A stretch of DNA of 64,000 nucleotides. Origin: Nonomuraea spiralis. GTDB lineage: Bacteria; Actinomycetota; Actinomycetes; Streptosporangiales; Streptosporangiaceae. The stretch covers positions 186,001 through 250,000 of the forward strand of contig NZ_BMRC01000004.1 of assembly GCF_014648435.1 (NCBI RefSeq), given 5' to 3'. Each line of letters starts with the position of its first letter. Within the stretch, counting starts at the first letter, position 1. Shown here piece after piece: positions 9,055-17,282 of the stretch. The translations under genes were made by a program, and so were the position numbers. Under the pieces are notes generated by a model that worked only from the letters and a program-made list of their open reading frames with translations, searched no databases and was not told where the DNA came from.

Positions 9055-9573
9055 TCAGCACGCGCATGCGATTCCGGACACCGGAGCGGTCAGCGCGTCG
9101 ACCGGGTGGCGGGTGACGCCGGAGGCGGTCTCGACCGGGAAACCCTCCCTGGCCCAATATTCGAAGCCGCCGAGCATCTCCTTGACCGGGTACCCGAGCT
9201 TGGCGAACTCCAGGGCGGCGCGCGTGGCGCCGTTGCAGCCGGGGCCCCAGCAGTAGGTGACGACGGTGACGCCCTCCGGGACGAGCGCGGTCGCCCGCGC
9301 GGCGATCTCGGCGGTGGGCAGGTGGACGGCGCCCTGGATGTGACCCTGGTCCCAGCTCTCCCGGCTGCGGGAGTCGACGACCACGACGCCCGGCGAGCCG
9401 GCGGCCAGGTCGGCGGCCACGTCGGAGACGTCGGTCTCGAACGCGAGCCGCCCGGCGAAGTGCGCGACCGCGACGGCACTCGCCGCCGCGGGCACAGTGG
9501 TGACAGCAGCGAGGGCGGAGGTGACGGCAGAGCTGGCGACGGGGCTGGCGACGAGGCTAGCGCTAGTGGACAT
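9055..9573 (-). CDS. Rhodanese-like domain protein
   Basis: A 172-residue single-domain rhodanese homologue, a predicted sulfurtransferase or persulfide carrier in the cytosol. It has the N-terminal PGVVVVDSRSRESWDQGHIQGAVHLP run (the DxR..E..GHI signature) and the active-site loop with the Cys in TYCWGPGCNGATRAA; a second Cys three residues on is unusual. The first ~40 residues are Ala/Val/Ser-rich, probably an unstructured or weakly hydrophobic leader. ATG 9573 follows a clear GAAGGGAAA site. Upstream in-frame codons reach 9741 but overlap the divergent exporter gene and are not used. The protein ends in a CAC tail (GIACAC). Confidence 0.85.
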   Translation of the reverse strand: MSTSASLVASPVASSAVTSALAAVTTVPAAASAVAVAHFAGRLAFETDVSDVAADLAAGSPGVVVVDSRSRESWDQGHIQGAVHLPTAEIAARATALVPEGVTVVTYCWGPGCNGATRAALEFAKLGYPVKEMLGGFEYWAREGFPVETASGVTRHPVDALTAPVSGIACAC

Positions 9574-9731
9574 TTGCGGCTTTTCCCTTCTTTTCCGGAC
9601 AGCCACGATCGTCCCAGCGGCCCGGCTGCCACGACAGTGGCGCAAAAGCCGCTGACCGCTAATATCCCGCCAAGTCCGGAGTCCGATACCTGCAGGCGTT
9701 ATGTCGGACTCCCCCGGTAGGGTCATGACCC

Positions 9732-10670
9732 ATGAGTGCAAACACCACTGACAGCCGCGCTCCCGTGCTGGTCTGGAGCGCCCTGGCGATCGTGTACGTG
9801 GTGTGGGGCTCGACCTACCTCGGCATCAGGATCGCCATCGAGACCATGCCCCCGATGCTCAGCGGCGCGCTGCGGTTCGTGACCGCCGCGCTGCTCCTCG
9901 GCGGGTTCCTGGTGATCAGGAAGGGCCTGGAGCCGTTCCGGGTGTCGTGGCGGCAGTTCGGCGGCGCGGCGCTCGTCGGCCTGCTGCTGCTGACCAGCGG
10001 AAACGGCCTGGTCGCCGTCGCCGAGCAGCACATCTCCAGCGGCCTGGCCGCGCTGCTCGTGGCCTCGGTGCCGCTCTGGCTGGTCGTGTTCAGGCTCGTG
10101 GTCAGGGACCGGCCGGCCGTGCTGACGACGGCGGGCGTGCTCGTCGGGTTCGCCGGGGTGGCGGCGCTGTCGCTGACCGGCGGCCAGTCGGTCGACACCA
10201 CCGGGATCGTGGTGATCCTGGTGGCCTCGTTCTCGTGGTCGGTCGGCTCGTTCCTGTCGGCGCGCATCGCGATGCCCGCCAACCCGTTCGCGGCCAGCAC
10301 GATCGAGATGCTGGTCGGCGGCGCGGGCCTGGCCGTGACCGGCATGTCCCTCGGCGAACGGCTCGACCTGACGGCGATCTCCGGACGTTCCTGGGCGGCG
10401 CTGGCCTATCTGGTGCTGATCGGCTCGCTGGTGGGCTTCACCGCCTACACCTGGCTGCTCGGGAACGCGCCGATCTCGCTGGTCTCCACGTACGCCTACG
10501 TCAACCCGGTCGTCGCCGTGCTCCTCGGCGTGCTGGTCGTGAACGAGCACGTGACCCCGCAGATCATCGCCGGCGGCGCGGTGATCCTGGTGGGCGTCGC
10601 CCTGGTGGTCTCCACCGAGCGACGCGCCAGGACCAGACCGGCCGCCCTGGGCGAAGAGGTCACCGCCTAG
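9732..10670 (+). CDS. EamA/DMT family exporter
   Basis: A 312-residue drug/metabolite transporter with about ten membrane helices in two EamA repeats (residues ~15-140 and ~155-295). The start [20 protein letters not shown] is the family's usual first helix with the WG(S/G)x motif, and the end [19 protein letters not shown] is the standard second-repeat signature. The substrate is not predictable; family members export amino acids, metabolites or dyes. Its TAG stop overlaps the stop of the convergent aminotransferase gene through a shared CTAG (10667-10670). Confidence 0.85.
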   Translation: MSANTTDSRAPVLVWSALAIVYVVWGSTYLGIRIAIETMPPMLSGALRFVTAALLLGGFLVIRKGLEPFRVSWRQFGGAALVGLLLLTSGNGLVAVAEQHISSGLAALLVASVPLWLVVFRLVVRDRPAVLTTAGVLVGFAGVAALSLTGGQSVDTTGIVVILVASFSWSVGSFLSARIAMPANPFAASTIEMLVGGAGLAVTGMSLGERLDLTAISGRSWAALAYLVLIGSLVGFTAYTWLLGNAPISLVSTYAYVNPVVAVLLGVLVVNEHVTPQIIAGGAVILVGVALVVSTERRARTRPAALGEEVTA

Positions 10671-11725
10671 CCGCGGAACTCCTTGGCCGCGGCGAGGAAG
10701 GCGTCGTTGGCCTCGGGGTCGCCGATGGAGACCCGGGCCCCCTCACCCGCGAACGGCCGTACGGCCACGCCCTCCACGGCGCAGGCGGCGGCGAAGTCGA
10801 GGGTGCGCTCGCCGAGCCGCAGCCAGACGAAGTTCGCCTCGGTCGGCGGGACCGTCCAGCCCTGCTCGATCAGCGCCTCGCGCACCCGGCTGCGCTCCTT
10901 GACCACCCGCTCGACCCGCTCCAGCAGCTCGTCCTCGGCCTTGAGGGAGGCGACGGCGGCGATCTGCGCGAGGTGGTTGACGGCGAACGGGATGATCGTC
11001 TTGCGGATGGCCGCCGCCACCGGCTCCTGGCCGATCAGGTAGCCGACCCGCAGGCCCGCCAGCCCGTACGCCTTGGAGAACGTGCGCAGGACGCAGACGT
11101 TCGGCCGGTCGCGGTAGAGCGTCAGGCCGTCGGGGACGTCCTCGTCGCGGACGTACTCGCGGTAGGCCTCGTCCAGCACCACCAGCACGTTCTCCGGCAC
11201 CCGGTCGAGGAAGGGCACGAGCGCGTCGCGGCGGATCGAGGTGCCGGTGGGGTTGTTGGGGTTGCAGACGAAGACCATGCGGGTCCGGTCGTTGATCGCC
11301 TCCGCCATGGCGTCCAGGTCGTGATCCTCGCCCGCGAGCGGCACCCGTACCGAGGTGACCCCGGCCAGGTCGGCGAGCAGCGGGTACGCCTCGAACGACC
11401 GCCACGCGTAGACCACCTCGACGCCGGGCTCACCGACCGACTCGAAGAGCTGCTGGGCGACCGTGACCGAGCCCGCGCCGAGTGCGATGTGCTCGAACGG
11501 CACGTCGTACCGCTCGGCGATGGCCTCGGTCAGCTTGACCGCGCCCGGGTCGGGATAGCGGTTGATCTGCCGGGCGCCTTCGGCGACGGCCTCGACCACG
11601 GAGGGCAGCGGGTCATAGGGGGATTCGTTCGAGGAGAGCTTGTACGACCGGCCGTCGGCGGAGACCACTGCCTTGCCCGGCTTGTAGGGGGGCATGGTGT
11701 CCAGGATGTGGCGGAAACGAGGCAT
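10667..11725 (-). CDS. Histidinol-phosphate / aromatic aminotransferase (HisC-like)
   Basis: A 352-residue class I/II PLP aminotransferase of the HisC/Pat type. Markers: [15 protein letters not shown] (substrate loop), [23 protein letters not shown], the DEAYREYV motif with the PLP-contacting Asp, and the Schiff-base Lys in [15 protein letters not shown]. It is not in a his operon, so it may act on aromatic amino acids (phenylalanine-type Pat) or as a second HisC; the sequence alone does not decide. ATG 11725 follows AAGGTGG. The stop is shared in CTAG with the convergent exporter. Confidence 0.85.
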   Translation of the reverse strand: MPRFRHILDTMPPYKPGKAVVSADGRSYKLSSNESPYDPLPSVVEAVAEGARQINRYPDPGAVKLTEAIAERYDVPFEHIALGAGSVTVAQQLFESVGEPGVEVVYAWRSFEAYPLLADLAGVTSVRVPLAGEDHDLDAMAEAINDRTRMVFVCNPNNPTGTSIRRDALVPFLDRVPENVLVVLDEAYREYVRDEDVPDGLTLYRDRPNVCVLRTFSKAYGLAGLRVGYLIGQEPVAAAIRKTIIPFAVNHLAQIAAVASLKAEDELLERVERVVKERSRVREALIEQGWTVPPTEANFVWLRLGERTLDFAAACAVEGVAVRPFAGEGARVSIGDPEANDAFLAAAKEFRG

Positions 11726-11784
11726 GAGACCACCTTAAGAGGCCGGACCTCGTGAAGCATCACGCAGGTGGCCTGTCCGCCGCC

Positions 11785-12270
11785 CTATGGGCGGGTTCGT
11801 TCCCAGCGGAGCTCGCCGTCGTGGACGTGCGTGGTGGGACGCAGGCCGGCGTGGGCGGCCACCGCTCCGGAGGCGGCGTGGTCCGGGTGAACGTGGGCGA
11901 CGACCGTGCGGATGCCCCGGTCGTCACACCAGCCGACCAGGGCGCGGGCGGCCTCGGCGGCCAGGCCGCGCCCCTGCCAGGGAACGCCGACCACCCAGGC
12001 GATCTCGGCGGTGTCCTCCTCGACGGTCGCCTGCACGTAGCCGGTCAGGCACCCGTCCGCACGCAGCCTGAGCACCCAGTTGTGCCAGCTCGGCGGGCCC
12101 GCGACCAGGCGTTCGTAGCGGGCCCGCAGCTCGGGGACGGTGAGGGGGACACCCCCGGTGAACGTGTGCAGGCGCGGGTCGCCCAGAACGGCGGCCATCT
12201 CCTCGGCGTGCTCGACCCGCAGGGGAAGCAGGCTCAGGCGAGGGGTCTCGACGACGTCCATGGGGCTCAT
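11785..12270 (-). CDS. GNAT family N-acetyltransferase (RimJ/RimL-like)
   Basis: A 161-residue acetyltransferase. It opens with VETPRLSLLPL, the usual RimJ/RimL-type start, and has the acetyl-CoA loop VPWQGRGLAAEAARALVGW followed by HPDHAASGAVAAHAGL, the typical GNAT end. The target is unknown. ATG 12270 overlaps the upstream regulator's stop (ATGA), so it is translationally coupled to the NrtR-like gene and may be its target or act with it. The longer open frame seen upstream in this frame to 12849 is an artefact over the coupled gene. Confidence 0.82.
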   Translation of the reverse strand: MSPMDVVETPRLSLLPLRVEHAEEMAAVLGDPRLHTFTGGVPLTVPELRARYERLVAGPPSWHNWVLRLRADGCLTGYVQATVEEDTAEIAWVVGVPWQGRGLAAEAARALVGWCDDRGIRTVVAHVHPDHAASGAVAAHAGLRPTTHVHDGELRWERTRP

Positions 12271-12932
12271 TCCTGGAGCATGGGCGGGTGGAGCAGCTCG
12301 GCCGGGCCCCGGCGGTAGAGCTTGGCGGGACGGCCGCCGTCCCGGGTGGTCGTGGCGCCCGTCTCCACCAGGAAACCCTCGGCCTTGGTGACCTTCCGGT
12401 GGAAGTTGCGCGGGTCGAGGACGCGGCCCCAGACGATCTCGTACACCCGGCGCAGGTCCGCCACCGTGAACTCCGGTGGGCAGAAGGCCGCGCCCAGCGA
12501 GGTGTACTCCAGCTTGGCCCGCGCGCGTTCGACGCCGTCGAGCATGATGCGGCGGTGGTCGAAGGCCATCACGGCCAGCGCCTCGACCGGCTGCCAGCTC
12601 ATGTGGGCCTTCTCCGAGGCCGGCAGGTCGGGGGCCAGGCCCAGGTAGGCGACGCTCAGCACCCGCTGACGCGGGTCGCGGTCGGGGTAGCCGTACGTCT
12701 GGAGCTGCTCCAGGTGCACGGGGGCGCCCGGCAGGCCGGCCCGTTCGGCCAGGACGCGGTGGGCGGCGGCCGGCAGGTCCTCGTCGAGCTGGATGAAGCC
12801 GCCGGGCAGCGACCAGCGCCGCAGGAACGGCGGGTTGTCGCGGCGCCACACCAGGGCGCTGAGCGCGTGGTTGCGTACGGTGAGCACGACCAGGTCGACG
12901 CTGACCGGGATGCTCGGGACCATGGACGGCAC
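12267..12932 (-). CDS. NUDIX-domain regulator, NrtR-like (Nudix + winged helix)
   Basis: A 221-residue protein with an N-terminal Nudix domain (1-135) and a C-terminal winged-helix region (~150-215: FTVADLRRVYEIVWGRVLDPRNFHRKV). This arrangement is that of NrtR, a repressor of NAD metabolism genes that binds ADP-ribose. The Nudix box reads GX5E then RVLAERAGL: the RE and second catalytic Glu of REUXEEXGU are replaced by V and R, so hydrolysis is probably lost, as seen in regulatory members. It is coupled to the GNAT gene by ATGA, and no NAD-synthesis gene is adjacent, so the regulon is an open question. Confidence 0.78.
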   Translation of the reverse strand: MPSMVPSIPVSVDLVVLTVRNHALSALVWRRDNPPFLRRWSLPGGFIQLDEDLPAAAHRVLAERAGLPGAPVHLEQLQTYGYPDRDPRQRVLSVAYLGLAPDLPASEKAHMSWQPVEALAVMAFDHRRIMLDGVERARAKLEYTSLGAAFCPPEFTVADLRRVYEIVWGRVLDPRNFHRKVTKAEGFLVETGATTTRDGGRPAKLYRRGPAELLHPPMLQE

Positions 12933-12953
12933 GTTACACGGAGTCCCGTCTGC

Positions 12954-14750
12954 CTAGGCGGACACGCGTACGTGGAGCGGCGTCGTCGTCTGTTTGCCCG
13001 ACTCGCCCTTGACCCGGATCCTGACCCACTCCCCTGGCGGCACCTGGTTCCAGTCGAACGGCACCCAGGCCGTCGACATCCGGGCCGGGTGCTCGTCCAG
13101 CGGGTCCTTGTCCAGCCAGCCGACGGCCGCGACCACCAGCTCCTTCGTCCCGCCGGACCATTCGACGAGGACGGTGCTGCCGTCCAGGTTGTAGCCGCGC
13201 ACCTCGACGCCGTCCTGGGGGTCGCGGGCCCGCCTGATGGCGTCCACGGCGATCGGGCGCTGCCAGTCGGAGGCGATCTCGTCCTGGAGCGAGGGGTCGC
13301 CGCAGGTCATGAAGTCGCTCCACATGTAGGAGACGATCTTCTGGACGTACCGGCCGGCCATCGTCACGGCCTGGTCCAGGCGCTTCTTGTCCGTCTGGCC
13401 CCGGGTGCCCTGCGGCGCGCACGGCTCCTTGCCGGACGGCTCGAACGCCTCCACGTTCGCCCACAACTCCACCTGGTGGCCGGCCTGGATCATCTCCTCG
13501 CGGGCCTTGGCCATCTCCCGGTAGTAGTCGCGGGTCGAGCCGTGGTAGGCCGTGCCGTACGCGGCCTCGCCCACGACCGAGCGCAGCCGCTCGTCCACCT
13601 CGGTCTCGCGTTCGTCCGGCCAGAACAGGCCGACCTTGCCGGTGCCCCGGCTGTCCTGGGGGGCGATGATGCCGACGCCGGTACGGGCCAGCGCCTTGAA
13701 CGCCTCGGCGACCTGCGCCGGCGTCTGGCCGAAGCCGACCCGCTTGCGCGCGTCCAGGTACGGGCTGATCAGGATCGGTTTGCTCAGCTCCTGCTCCACG
13801 ATCCGGTGCTGGTCGGCGTAGACCTCAAGGGTGGGGTTGGTGGCCAGCGTCGAGCCCATCTGGACCTCGAACGGCTGGTAGACGCCGCCCAGCGCCCTCC
13901 TGTCGGCGAAGCGCACGCCGTAGTCCTGGAGGATGCGGCGGGTCAGGGTGGTGAGGGTGCCGATGTGCTTCCTGTTCGCCCTGGTCGGTGTCTCGGGGTC
14001 GCGCGGGGCCAGCGGCAGCGCGGGGAACACCTGCATGCTGAACTGGTCGGCCAGGTCGAGCAGTTCCTTCAGGCTGTCCTTGGCCGAGCCGGCCACCAGG
14101 ATCATGTCGTACGACGTGGCCTTCTTCGTGAAGTCGCAGGTGGCGTCGTCGGAGCCGTCGGGAGGGGCGACCATCCGGTAGTAGATCCGGTCGCCGACCT
14201 TCACGCGGTGTTCCATGCCGGGGCAGCGGAACAGGTCGTCGCCGAACGCCTCGTCGGTCCTGTAGACGTACGTGCGGCCGATCCGGTTGCCGGGGTTGGC
14301 CTTCCTCAGGTCCCGCTCGGCGGCGTCGTGGCAGCTCAGGCCGTCCTCTTCGCACGCCTTGTAGAGCGGGTCGAGCGTCCCGTCCTTCGACAGCACCTCG
14401 CCCGAGTCGGACACGCCGCGGAACTGCAGGCCGTACCCGATCCTGATGATCGTGTCGCCGCCCGCGCGGTGGATCTCCTGGAGCTGGTGGCGCCAGGTGC
14501 AGGGGTTCGACTTGGGCGTGATCCAGTAGCCGGTGACGGCGTAGAAGTTCTTGGTGGTGGTGTCGAACGTTCCACAGGGGTCGGTGAACTCTTTGACCTT
14601 CGGCGGCGCCGGCGAGGTGGCGGTCCTGGACGGCTTGGGCGTGCTCGACGGGGACGCGACGGGTCGCTCGGACGACGACGGGAAAAGGATGATCGCGACC
14701 GCGACCATGGCCAGGACGGCTGCGCCCACGAGCAGGAAGAGCCATCGCAC
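12954..14750 (-). CDS. Membrane-anchored DUF4434-like (glycosidase-fold) protein
   Basis: About 598 residues. A single N-terminal membrane segment (WLFLLVGAAVLAMVAVAIIL) anchors a Ser/Pro/Thr-rich linker and a large extracellular domain, so it is a type II/secreted-anchored protein. The body begins CGTFDTTTKNFYAVTGYWITP and contains the long TIM-barrel-like region with GGDTIIRIGYG, FALPLAPRD-like segments, ISPYLDARKR and GIIAPQDSRGTG, matching DUF4434 glycosyl-hydrolase-like proteins; paired Cys fit export. A C-terminal beta domain (WSGGTKELVV) follows. The start is set at GTG 14750 because ATG 14822 would overlap the upstream glycosyltransferase. It sits at the end of the polysaccharide block and may trim or process the polymer. 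Confidence 0.6.
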   Translation of the reverse strand: MRWLFLLVGAAVLAMVAVAIILFPSSSERPVASPSSTPKPSRTATSPAPPKVKEFTDPCGTFDTTTKNFYAVTGYWITPKSNPCTWRHQLQEIHRAGGDTIIRIGYGLQFRGVSDSGEVLSKDGTLDPLYKACEEDGLSCHDAAERDLRKANPGNRIGRTYVYRTDEAFGDDLFRCPGMEHRVKVGDRIYYRMVAPPDGSDDATCDFTKKATSYDMILVAGSAKDSLKELLDLADQFSMQVFPALPLAPRDPETPTRANRKHIGTLTTLTRRILQDYGVRFADRRALGGVYQPFEVQMGSTLATNPTLEVYADQHRIVEQELSKPILISPYLDARKRVGFGQTPAQVAEAFKALARTGVGIIAPQDSRGTGKVGLFWPDERETEVDERLRSVVGEAAYGTAYHGSTRDYYREMAKAREEMIQAGHQVELWANVEAFEPSGKEPCAPQGTRGQTDKKRLDQAVTMAGRYVQKIVSYMWSDFMTCGDPSLQDEIASDWQRPIAVDAIRRARDPQDGVEVRGYNLDGSTVLVEWSGGTKELVVAAVGWLDKDPLDEHPARMSTAWVPFDWNQVPPGEWVRIRVKGESGKQTTTPLHVRVSA

Positions 14751-14793
14751 GTTCAGGAACCTACCGCTCTCGTGATCTGCCGGAGATAAACCG

Positions 14794-15882
14794 CTATCGC
14801 GTGATCCCGGCCCATGCCTCAAGCTGGGTCACGAACCGCTTGGCCGAGTTCGGCCAGTGATGGTTCGCACGGGCCGACGCGTAACCGCGCGCGCCCTGCG
14901 CCCGCCGCTCGCGTACGTCGTCCCGCAGCGTCAGCACCGCCTGCGCGACGGCCTTGGGGTCCTCCCAGGGCACCACGATCCCGCTGTCGTACCGCTCCAC
15001 CAGCTCGACCGCGCGCGGCGACGGCGTCGTGATGACGGGGATGCCGTGCGCCATGTACTCCACGATCTTGGTGGGCATCGAGTGCCGGTAGTTGGGCTCG
15101 TCGTGCAGCAGCGACAACCCGGCCAGCGCCCCGTCGAGCCGCTTGAGCGCCTCGTCGTTGGGCATGAAGTCGCGCCACTCCAGCAGGCCGTCGGTGACGG
15201 CCTGGTTGAGGATGGGACGGCTCTGCGGGTCGGCGTACCCGATCAGCTCCACCGCCACCCGGTACGGCTGCAGCAGCTTGGCCACCTCGACGGCCTCGAA
15301 CACCCCGCGCGCCCGCGACAACCACCCGAGGTAGACCACCCGGTCGTCGCCCGGCGGCGTCACCGAGTCCGGCACCCAGGTCTCGTTCGGCACGATCAGG
15401 TGGGCGTGCTTGAACCGGCCCGCGTAGGCGGTCTCGGCCAGCAGCAGGTGCATGTGCCGTTCGGCGGTGCCCTCCAGCATGCGGGCGAAGAAGCGTACCG
15501 GCGGGCGCAGGAACGAGGGCAGCCACGGCTTGAGCGAGAGCGTCGCCGGGGTGTCCTCGTGCACGTCCCAGACCACCGGCGGCCGGTTGCGCACGCCCCA
15601 GACCGCGAACAGCAGCTCCGGGTCGTGGATCAGGACCAGGTCGACCTTGTTCCGCATACGTTTGAACAGCCGCCGGGCAGCCCAAACGGCCGCCATGCGT
15701 TTCCGCTGGGCGGCCCTGGGCAGATCGACGCCGGTGACCCATGGACGCGGTACGACCCCGTGAGCCGTGAAAGAGGCGGCATACGTGACCTCATGACCGG
15801 CATCCACGAGGGCACGGATCTGCCTATGCAGAATTCTCGCGTCCTCGGGGTTATGCACCACCGTCATGACGAGCACGTGCAC
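14794..15882 (-). CDS. Glycosyltransferase family 4-type
   Basis: A 362-residue GT-B glycosyltransferase. N-terminal Rossmann part from VHVLVMTVVHNPEDARILHRQ, DLVLIHDPELLFA and VWDVHED; C-terminal nucleotide-sugar part with YLGWLSRARG, SLLHDEPNYRHSMPTKIVEYMAHGIPVITTP and the ER/VP region. The GT4 E-x7-E pattern is present near PTKIVEYMAHGIPV. GTG 15882 is selected because GGAGGG lies nine bases upstream; the frame upstream is just the end of the dehydrogenase in another frame. It is 20 bases after the dehydrogenase stop and in one transcription unit with it. Donor and acceptor are unknown; ManNAcA or GlcNAc is plausible from the neighbours. Confidence 0.82.
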   Translation of the reverse strand: MHVLVMTVVHNPEDARILHRQIRALVDAGHEVTYAASFTAHGVVPRPWVTGVDLPRAAQRKRMAAVWAARRLFKRMRNKVDLVLIHDPELLFAVWGVRNRPPVVWDVHEDTPATLSLKPWLPSFLRPPVRFFARMLEGTAERHMHLLLAETAYAGRFKHAHLIVPNETWVPDSVTPPGDDRVVYLGWLSRARGVFEAVEVAKLLQPYRVAVELIGYADPQSRPILNQAVTDGLLEWRDFMPNDEALKRLDGALAGLSLLHDEPNYRHSMPTKIVEYMAHGIPVITTPSPRAVELVERYDSGIVVPWEDPKAVAQAVLTLRDDVRERRAQGARGYASARANHHWPNSAKRFVTQLEAWAGITR

Positions 15883-15901
15883 TGCGCGCAGCCCTCCGTC
15901 G

Positions 15902-17164
15902 CTACAGCCGCTCGACGCGTTCACCCTCGGTGAGCACACCGCGGGTGTCCAGCACGAGCCTGGCCTTAGCCTCGACCATGGCCAAGTCGAACGCGGCGTG
16001 CTGCTGCAGCAGCAGCGTGACGTCCGCGTTGACCACGGCCGTGGCCAGATCCTCTTCGCGCGGCACCGGAGTGCCGTCGACCGACCATTCCTTGACGTAC
16101 GGATCGGCGAACGAGAGTTCGGCCCCCAGCTCCAGCAGCGCACGCGCCACAGGTAGAGCCGGAGTCTCCCGCTCGTCAGCGATATCCGGTTTGTACGTGA
16201 CGCCGAGCATAACCACTCTTGCGCCGTTTACGGCCTTCTTATGTCTGTTCAGCAGTCGCTGGACGCGGGCCACCACGTAGGACGGCATGCGTTCGTTGAT
16301 CTCCTGGGCCAGCTCCACGAACCTGAACGGGTACCCGAGCTTGCGCACGGTGTACGACAGGTACGAGGGGTCCACGGGGATGCAGTGACCACCGACGCCC
16401 GGCCCCGGCAGGAACTTCTGGAAGCCGAACGGCTTGGTGGCCGCGGCCTCGATCGACTCCCACAGGTTGATGCCGAGCTCGTCGCAGAAGATCGCCATCT
16501 CGTTGACGAGGGCGATGTTGACGTGCCGGTAGGTGTTCTCCAGCAGCTTGGCCATCTCGGCCTCGCGGGTGCCGCTGACCGGCACCACCTGCTCGATGAA
16601 CTGCTTGTAGAACACCGTCGCCCGGTCGCGGCAGACCGGCGTGTAGCCGCCCACGACCTTGGGGGTGTTCTTGAGCCCGAACTTCGGGTTGCCCGGGTCG
16701 ATGCGCTCGGGCGAGAAGGCCAGGTGGAAGTCCACCCCGGCGGTCAGGCCCGACTGCTCCAGCAGCGGGCGGGCCACCTCGTCGGTGGTGCCGGGCCAGG
16801 TGGTCGACTCAAGGACGACGAGCGTGCCCTTGCCGAGGTTGCGGGCGACGGTCTGGGTCGCGCCCTCGACCGCGGACAGGTCGGGACGGTGGTCCTCGTC
16901 CAGCGGGGTGGGAACGCAGATGACGATCGTGTTGCTTCTGGCCAGCACGGACTCGTCCAGCGTCGCGCTGAATCCGTTCGCCAGCATGTGATCGAGGTCA
17001 GCGTCGGTCAGGTCATCGATGTAGGACTGCCCGGCGTTGAGCGCGTCGACCTTCCGGGGGTCGACGTCCACGCCGACGACCCGCAGCCCGGCGGCCACCG
17101 CTTCCTTCGCGAGCGGCATGCCGACGTAGCCCAGACCGATGACAGCCAAGTCGATTTCTGTCAC
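15902..17164 (-). CDS. wecC: Nucleotide-sugar dehydrogenase (WecC / UDP-ManNAc dehydrogenase-like)
   Basis: A 420-residue NAD-dependent 4-electron dehydrogenase that would oxidise UDP-ManNAc (or UDP-Glc) to the uronic acid. It has IDLAVIGLGYVGMPLA (NAD-binding GxGxxG), the FSPERIDPG motif, the KLLENTYRHVNIALVNE helix, the catalytic Cys in GPGVGGHCIPVDP, and the C-terminal LGVTYKPDIADERETP. The GGHCIPVDP form is that of UDP-ManNAc/UDP-sugar dehydrogenases in WecC-type pairs, and wecB sits 1.9 kb away, so UDP-ManNAcA is the likely product. Start: GTG 17164 with GAAGG upstream; GTG 17194 is an alternative. Confidence 0.85.
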   Translation of the reverse strand: MTEIDLAVIGLGYVGMPLAKEAVAAGLRVVGVDVDPRKVDALNAGQSYIDDLTDADLDHMLANGFSATLDESVLARSNTIVICVPTPLDEDHRPDLSAVEGATQTVARNLGKGTLVVLESTTWPGTTDEVARPLLEQSGLTAGVDFHLAFSPERIDPGNPKFGLKNTPKVVGGYTPVCRDRATVFYKQFIEQVVPVSGTREAEMAKLLENTYRHVNIALVNEMAIFCDELGINLWESIEAAATKPFGFQKFLPGPGVGGHCIPVDPSYLSYTVRKLGYPFRFVELAQEINERMPSYVVARVQRLLNRHKKAVNGARVVMLGVTYKPDIADERETPALPVARALLELGAELSFADPYVKEWSVDGTPVPREEDLATAVVNADVTLLLQQHAAFDLAMVEAKARLVLDTRGVLTEGERVERL

Positions 17165-17282
17165 AGCAGTGCCTTCGAGAGCCGGAAACAACACTTCATG
17201 GTCGCAAAGGCTATCTCAAGTCCACCTAGCTCACGCCTAATGCGACCGAACCGGTCGCAACAGACAGCCAATCCGGAGGTCA

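Noticed and set aside
12280..12849. Minus-strand extension that would fuse the GNAT gene to a 190-residue N-terminal part
   Set aside because: The extension runs in another frame across the NrtR-like gene and is Arg/Pro-rich nonsense; the ATGA-coupled start at 12270 is better.
15885..16143. N-terminal extension of the glycosyltransferase at 14794
   Set aside because: It reads the dehydrogenase gene in another frame; GTG 15882 has a strong GGAGGG site.
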